Shown piece after piece: positions 61,197 through 64,000 of a DNA stretch of 64,000 nucleotides. The position numbers were made by a program, and so were the translations under genes. The stretch spans positions 248,001-312,000 of the forward strand of contig CAWDSH010000001.1 of NCBI GenBank assembly GCA_963804865.1, given 5' to 3'. The notes under the pieces are model-generated. The model was not told the DNA's origin. It ran no database searches and worked only from the letters and a program-made list of their open reading frames with translations. The DNA comes from CAVVEQ01 sp963804865 (GTDB lineage Bacteria; Chloroflexota; Anaerolineae; Anaerolineales; Anaerolineaceae). Within the stretch, counting starts at the first letter, position 1; the number at the start of each line of letters is the position of its first letter.

Positions 61197-62146
61197 TTTT
61201 GAGAACGCCAGGGCACGTCGGTCGGAGAGATGGATGGGGAATTTAACCATGCCAGCCAACCCGAAGCTCTTCTTTTTTCAGGAGTAGGTTTGTCAAATCC
61301 AACTAAAAGCATACTTAATGCCAGCATAAATCCACCGATCATTTGAACAGAAGTCAATCTTTCGCCCAGCCATAGATTCGCTACAAGGACAGTTATTAGC
61401 AGCTCTCCGAGACCTAACATTGCGGTTTGAAGCCCGCCTACATGTTTGATTCCCAGAAAGAGCATTATTCTTGAAAGGAAAGTGATAGCTCCCAGAGAAA
61501 TCAGTGGCCACCAAACCATTTCGCCCGCTGGAAATTGGTGATCAAAAATAAAATATGCGATGAAAACTGTACCCGTCATTGAAAGTAGTGTATAAAATGC
61601 AACTGTTGGGGCAGGGGCTTCAAATAAGATACGCTGATTGATTATTAGATGCAATGAATACAATGCAGCGGCAATCAGCATAAATAATGCTCCCACCCAA
61701 TTTACTTCCTTTTGTGCATTGGTCAGAAGGAGGAAAGCGCCGGGTAAAGAAAGGATCAATCTGAGAAGAGAGATTCTTGTAAATGGTTGACGATCCAGAA
61801 ACAACCAAAAGGCAACCATTAATGGATAAAAAGAATAAAGTAATTGACCAACACTGGCATCAATATAACTGAGACCGCTGTAATAAAAAATCGACCCTAT
61901 CCCATTGACAAGCCCAGCTACAAAACATCCGATCAAGCCGATGGGATAAATAACGAAAAAATCTCGTTTAAAAATTAGAAGAAGGATAAATAGAAATAAT
62001 GAAGCAAGACCGGACCGAAAAGATACTATGAAAAAAGGGGTGAAACCAAAAAGAATACTGAGTTTTCCGAAAATAGGAGTAAAGCCAAGGAGAATGGCTG
62101 ATGCAATGCCAGCCGCAATTCCTTTATTAATCCCCTTACTCTCCAT
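61193..62146 (-). CDS. EamA/DMT-family membrane transporter
   Basis: Ten-helix drug/metabolite transporter with two EamA repeats, visible as about ten hydrophobic segments over 317 residues. Family features include GFTPIFGKLSILFGFTPFFI, a central PLMVAFWLFLDRQ and LGLGELLITVLVANLWLGE at the second repeat. The substrate is unknown. It starts four bases after the threonine synthase-receiver gene and is probably co-transcribed. The convergent stop overlap with the regulator gene leaves no room for a terminator. Confidence 0.85.
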   Translation of the reverse strand: MESKGINKGIAAGIASAILLGFTPIFGKLSILFGFTPFFIVSFRSGLASLFLFILLLIFKRDFFVIYPIGLIGCFVAGLVNGIGSIFYYSGLSYIDASVGQLLYSFYPLMVAFWLFLDRQPFTRISLLRLILSLPGAFLLLTNAQKEVNWVGALFMLIAAALYSLHLIINQRILFEAPAPTVAFYTLLSMTGTVFIAYFIFDHQFPAGEMVWWPLISLGAITFLSRIMLFLGIKHVGGLQTAMLGLGELLITVLVANLWLGERLTSVQMIGGFMLALSMLLVGFDKPTPEKRRASGWLAWLNSPSISPTDVPWRSQN

Positions 62147-62150
62147 AGCC

Positions 62151-63839
62151 TTATCTTAGCAAAGTTCTTACTTCGTCCAATAAATCGTCGCTAAGGAAAT
62201 CTCCTTTCTGCATCAAAGCTTGGATATGACCTTGCATACGCTGTTTCTCATTCGATGTCAGTTCTTTCGCAGTTACAACAATTATTGGGATTTCAGAAGT
62301 CTCTGGTTTTGCTTGTAACGCATCCATGACGGAGAATCCATCCACACCTGGCATCATCAGATCCAGAATAACCAAATTCGGTAATTCTTTTTGAATTAGA
62401 TCTATAGCTTCCTTGCCATTGGCTGCTTCGAAAATGGTGTAATTTCCTTGTGTCTGTAATATGCGATGTATCAAGCGGCGGGCGTCAGGTTCATCATCGA
62501 CGATAGCAATCCGCGGGAACCGATCAATAGATACTTTTGTGAGAGCAGCAAGAAGACCATCTTCCGGATTACCTTGGATTGCCTCAGTCGGGAGCGAGAT
62601 TTCTTTTGACCATCCTTCTCCCAGGATATTTCTCTCAATCGGCATTGTGTGACCGCTGCAATTAATGACTACGATTTCTTCAGGTTTTATCACCCCTTCG
62701 CGGGTTAATTTAATCAGCCCTGCGAATGCAACTGCCGCGGCGGGTTCCACAGAGATACCTTCCATTTTTGCCAAATAATGCATCGCCCGGAATGCTTCTT
62801 CATCAGTAACACTTTCAAATGTGCCACCTGACGTACTCATCATTTTTTGACGCAAGATCGTATAGGTTCTCCCTGGATCTCCAGTTGCAAGAGTCTCGAT
62901 ATGGGTGTTGGGCACTCGTATTGGTGTCGCTGTATCCAGGTTCTGTTTCCAGGCATGGACCATGGGTGCACATCCATTCGTCTGAATAATGCCCATTTTT
63001 GGTATCTTATCAGTCAACTCCATGATTTTCAGTTCCTGGAATCCTTTATGTACTCCTATTGGTCCCATTCCGCCGCTGACCGCCTGTATATACCAATCTG
63101 GAGACAACCATGGCACAGATGGCCGATCTTTCGGATTGGCGTTTGGCGGACCAATCAATGCAGTCAATTGTTCGGCAATTTCGAAAGACACTGTTTTCAT
63201 TGATTCAATGCAGGTTATCGAACGGGCACCCTGATCATAAAAAATTCCTTTTTGTTTTGCAAATTCCTCTGCCACCCGTTTCGCTTCATCATATGAGCCA
63301 GTGACCTTGATTACTTGCGCACCATAGAGTGCCACTTCACGCATTTTAGCAGCAGGCACGAGGCTGGTCAGGAATGCCCAAACCCTGATCCCAGCCCGGG
63401 CTGCAAAAGCAGAGTAAGCTATTGCTACATTTCCTGTGGATGCAACCACCAATTCATTAATGCCGGCTTCTTTTAATGCAGCAATGGTAACAGCAGCCTG
63501 ACGGTCTTTAAATGATGATGTTGGACCCTGTCGTTCATCTTTAATGTAAATGTTTTGGCAACCGAGCATCATTCCCAAATTGCATGCCCGAATTAAAGGG
63601 GTTCCACCTTCGCCAAGAGATAGATCTGGGTTGGGGACTCTTACGGGAAGAAGCTCCCGGTAGCGCCAGATATCAAAAGGCCTTCCAGGCAGCTGTAAAG
63701 GCATACTACTCGACAGAGTAACATAATCATATTTGGCGTCACGCCAATTACTCTGGCATTTGGGACACGCTGCAGAGCTGGCGAGGAAAGGGCTTTTATG
63801 CCCGCAGTCCATGCATTCAAGGATGAAATGCGATGCCAT
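62151..63839 (-). CDS. Threonine synthase-like enzyme fused to a receiver domain
   Basis: Pyridoxal-phosphate beta-family enzyme joined to a CheY-like receiver in one 562-residue chain. The enzyme part (about 1-425) has an N-terminal zinc ribbon (CMDCGHKS, ACPKCQS), the cofactor lysine in GPTSSFKDRQAAV, VVASTGNVAIAYSAFAARAG, and a glycine-rich AVSGGMGPIGVHKG. It ends with VINCSGHTMP. The receiver (about 445-562) has VDDEPDARR, VILDLMMPG with the phospho-acceptor, VVTAKE and a lysine at QKGDF. All receiver residues are in place, so phosphorylation may set enzyme activity or location. A single continuous frame supports a real fusion. Confidence 0.85.
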   Translation of the reverse strand: MASHFILECMDCGHKSPFLASSAACPKCQSNWRDAKYDYVTLSSSMPLQLPGRPFDIWRYRELLPVRVPNPDLSLGEGGTPLIRACNLGMMLGCQNIYIKDERQGPTSSFKDRQAAVTIAALKEAGINELVVASTGNVAIAYSAFAARAGIRVWAFLTSLVPAAKMREVALYGAQVIKVTGSYDEAKRVAEEFAKQKGIFYDQGARSITCIESMKTVSFEIAEQLTALIGPPNANPKDRPSVPWLSPDWYIQAVSGGMGPIGVHKGFQELKIMELTDKIPKMGIIQTNGCAPMVHAWKQNLDTATPIRVPNTHIETLATGDPGRTYTILRQKMMSTSGGTFESVTDEEAFRAMHYLAKMEGISVEPAAAVAFAGLIKLTREGVIKPEEIVVINCSGHTMPIERNILGEGWSKEISLPTEAIQGNPEDGLLAALTKVSIDRFPRIAIVDDEPDARRLIHRILQTQGNYTIFEAANGKEAIDLIQKELPNLVILDLMMPGVDGFSVMDALQAKPETSEIPIIVVTAKELTSNEKQRMQGHIQALMQKGDFLSDDLLDEVRTLLR

Positions 63840-63853
63840 AATTTATTAGTCGA

Positions 63854-64000
63854 TCAGCTTGTTCGTGAACTTCTCAGAGAATCTTCTAACGATTTCAAGA
63901 TCGTTTTTTCTTTCACATTCGGTTTAGCAGAAACCATTTCATTAAATTCATGGATTTCAGCAGATTGCTTCTCAGAGATATCGATACCAGCAAGAATGGT
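63854..64000 (-). CDS. C-terminal end of an unidentified protein (cut by window edge)
   Basis: An open minus-strand frame runs off the right edge and stops at 63854, 14 bases upstream of the threonine synthase-receiver gene. The visible 48 residues begin with TILAGIDISEKQSAEI and include MVSAKPNVKEKTILKSLEDSL. The AKP followed by a helical ILxxLxxxL end is faintly like the end of a receiver domain, but this is too little for a call. It is probably the upstream gene of the same operon. Confidence 0.55.
   Translation of the reverse strand, partial: TILAGIDISEKQSAEIHEFNEMVSAKPNVKEKTILKSLEDSLRSSRTS

Noticed and set aside
1..64000. Prophage, insertion sequence, CRISPR array or rRNA
   Set aside because: No transposase, integrase, phage structural gene, regularly spaced repeat or rRNA signature was seen on either strand.

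Overview
The window is a dense bacterial chromosome segment of moderate, slightly AT-rich composition. It has no rRNA, CRISPR array, insertion sequence or prophage that I can see. The gene families point to an anaerobic, fermentative Chloroflexota bacterium, probably of the Anaerolineae type. The signs are a Flp/Tad pilus cluster with a receiver-ParA CpaE, a fused transaldolase/glucose-6-phosphate isomerase, a SufR-SufCBDSU iron-sulfur operon with an embedded Rieske protein, type 2 isopentenyl-diphosphate isomerase, and a NiFe hydrogenase joined to HydABC/Hnd-type flavin and iron-sulfur subunits. The lineage is inferred from family content; no marker gene settles it.

Layout. 1-6.6 kb (minus strand): Tad pilus operon flp-cpaB-receiver/cpaE-cpaF-tadB-tadC followed by comF. 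6.8-8.5 kb: a coiled-coil protein and an SPFH protein ending in an excisionase-like helix-turn-helix. 8.5-15 kb: sucCD, acyl carrier protein, fni plus a broken polyprenyl synthase, and folK-folB-pteridine reductase-like SDR. 14.9-17.9 kb: copper operon csoR-copZ-copA with a visible operator. 18-29 kb: pentose-phosphate genes (tkt, rpiB, tal-pgi), a ROK sugar kinase, an alpha-oxoamine synthase, a HAD protein and a GH42 beta-galactosidase. 29.2-36.3 kb: divergent sufR-like/sufT and sufC-B-D-unknown-S-U-Rieske. 36.4-46.3 kb: PIG-L deacetylase, methyltransferase, hypE-D-C-F-B-A, an endopeptidase, and NiFe hydrogenase large and small subunits. 46.3-56.4 kb: NuoG-like subunit, two tandem NuoE/NuoF sets, an HndB-like ferredoxin, and a signalling block (HATPase, PHP, two DRTGG proteins, CBS-HATPase). 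56.5-64 kb: hisS with tRNA-His, an unknown protein, a Na/Pi-type transporter, a response regulator, a DMT transporter, and a threonine synthase fused to a receiver domain.

How the genes work together. Sugars enter through the beta-galactosidase, the sugar kinase and the pentose-phosphate enzymes. Reducing power from fermentation can leave as hydrogen through the hydrogenase, whose cofactor is built by Hyp proteins and whose many clusters are supplied by the Suf system. The most interesting candidate system is the hydrogenase locus at 43.3-56.4 kb: a NiFe catalytic pair, a duplicated NADH/flavin module, and an attached module of ATP-binding, CBS and DRTGG proteins that looks like an energy or redox sensor.

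Data quality. Single-base frameshifts break several genes. They are clustered at 12.3-12.8, 19.6-19.9 and 48.2-52.8 kb, with single cases near 4.7 and 24.3 kb. Once the frames are joined, the proteins have intact motifs and no in-frame stops that I could see, so sequencing indels are more likely than gene decay. This matters most for the hydrogenase electron-transfer subunits. No stretch longer than about 300 bases lacks a gene; the longest non-coding gaps are about 200-320 bases and hold promoters, terminators or a tRNA.
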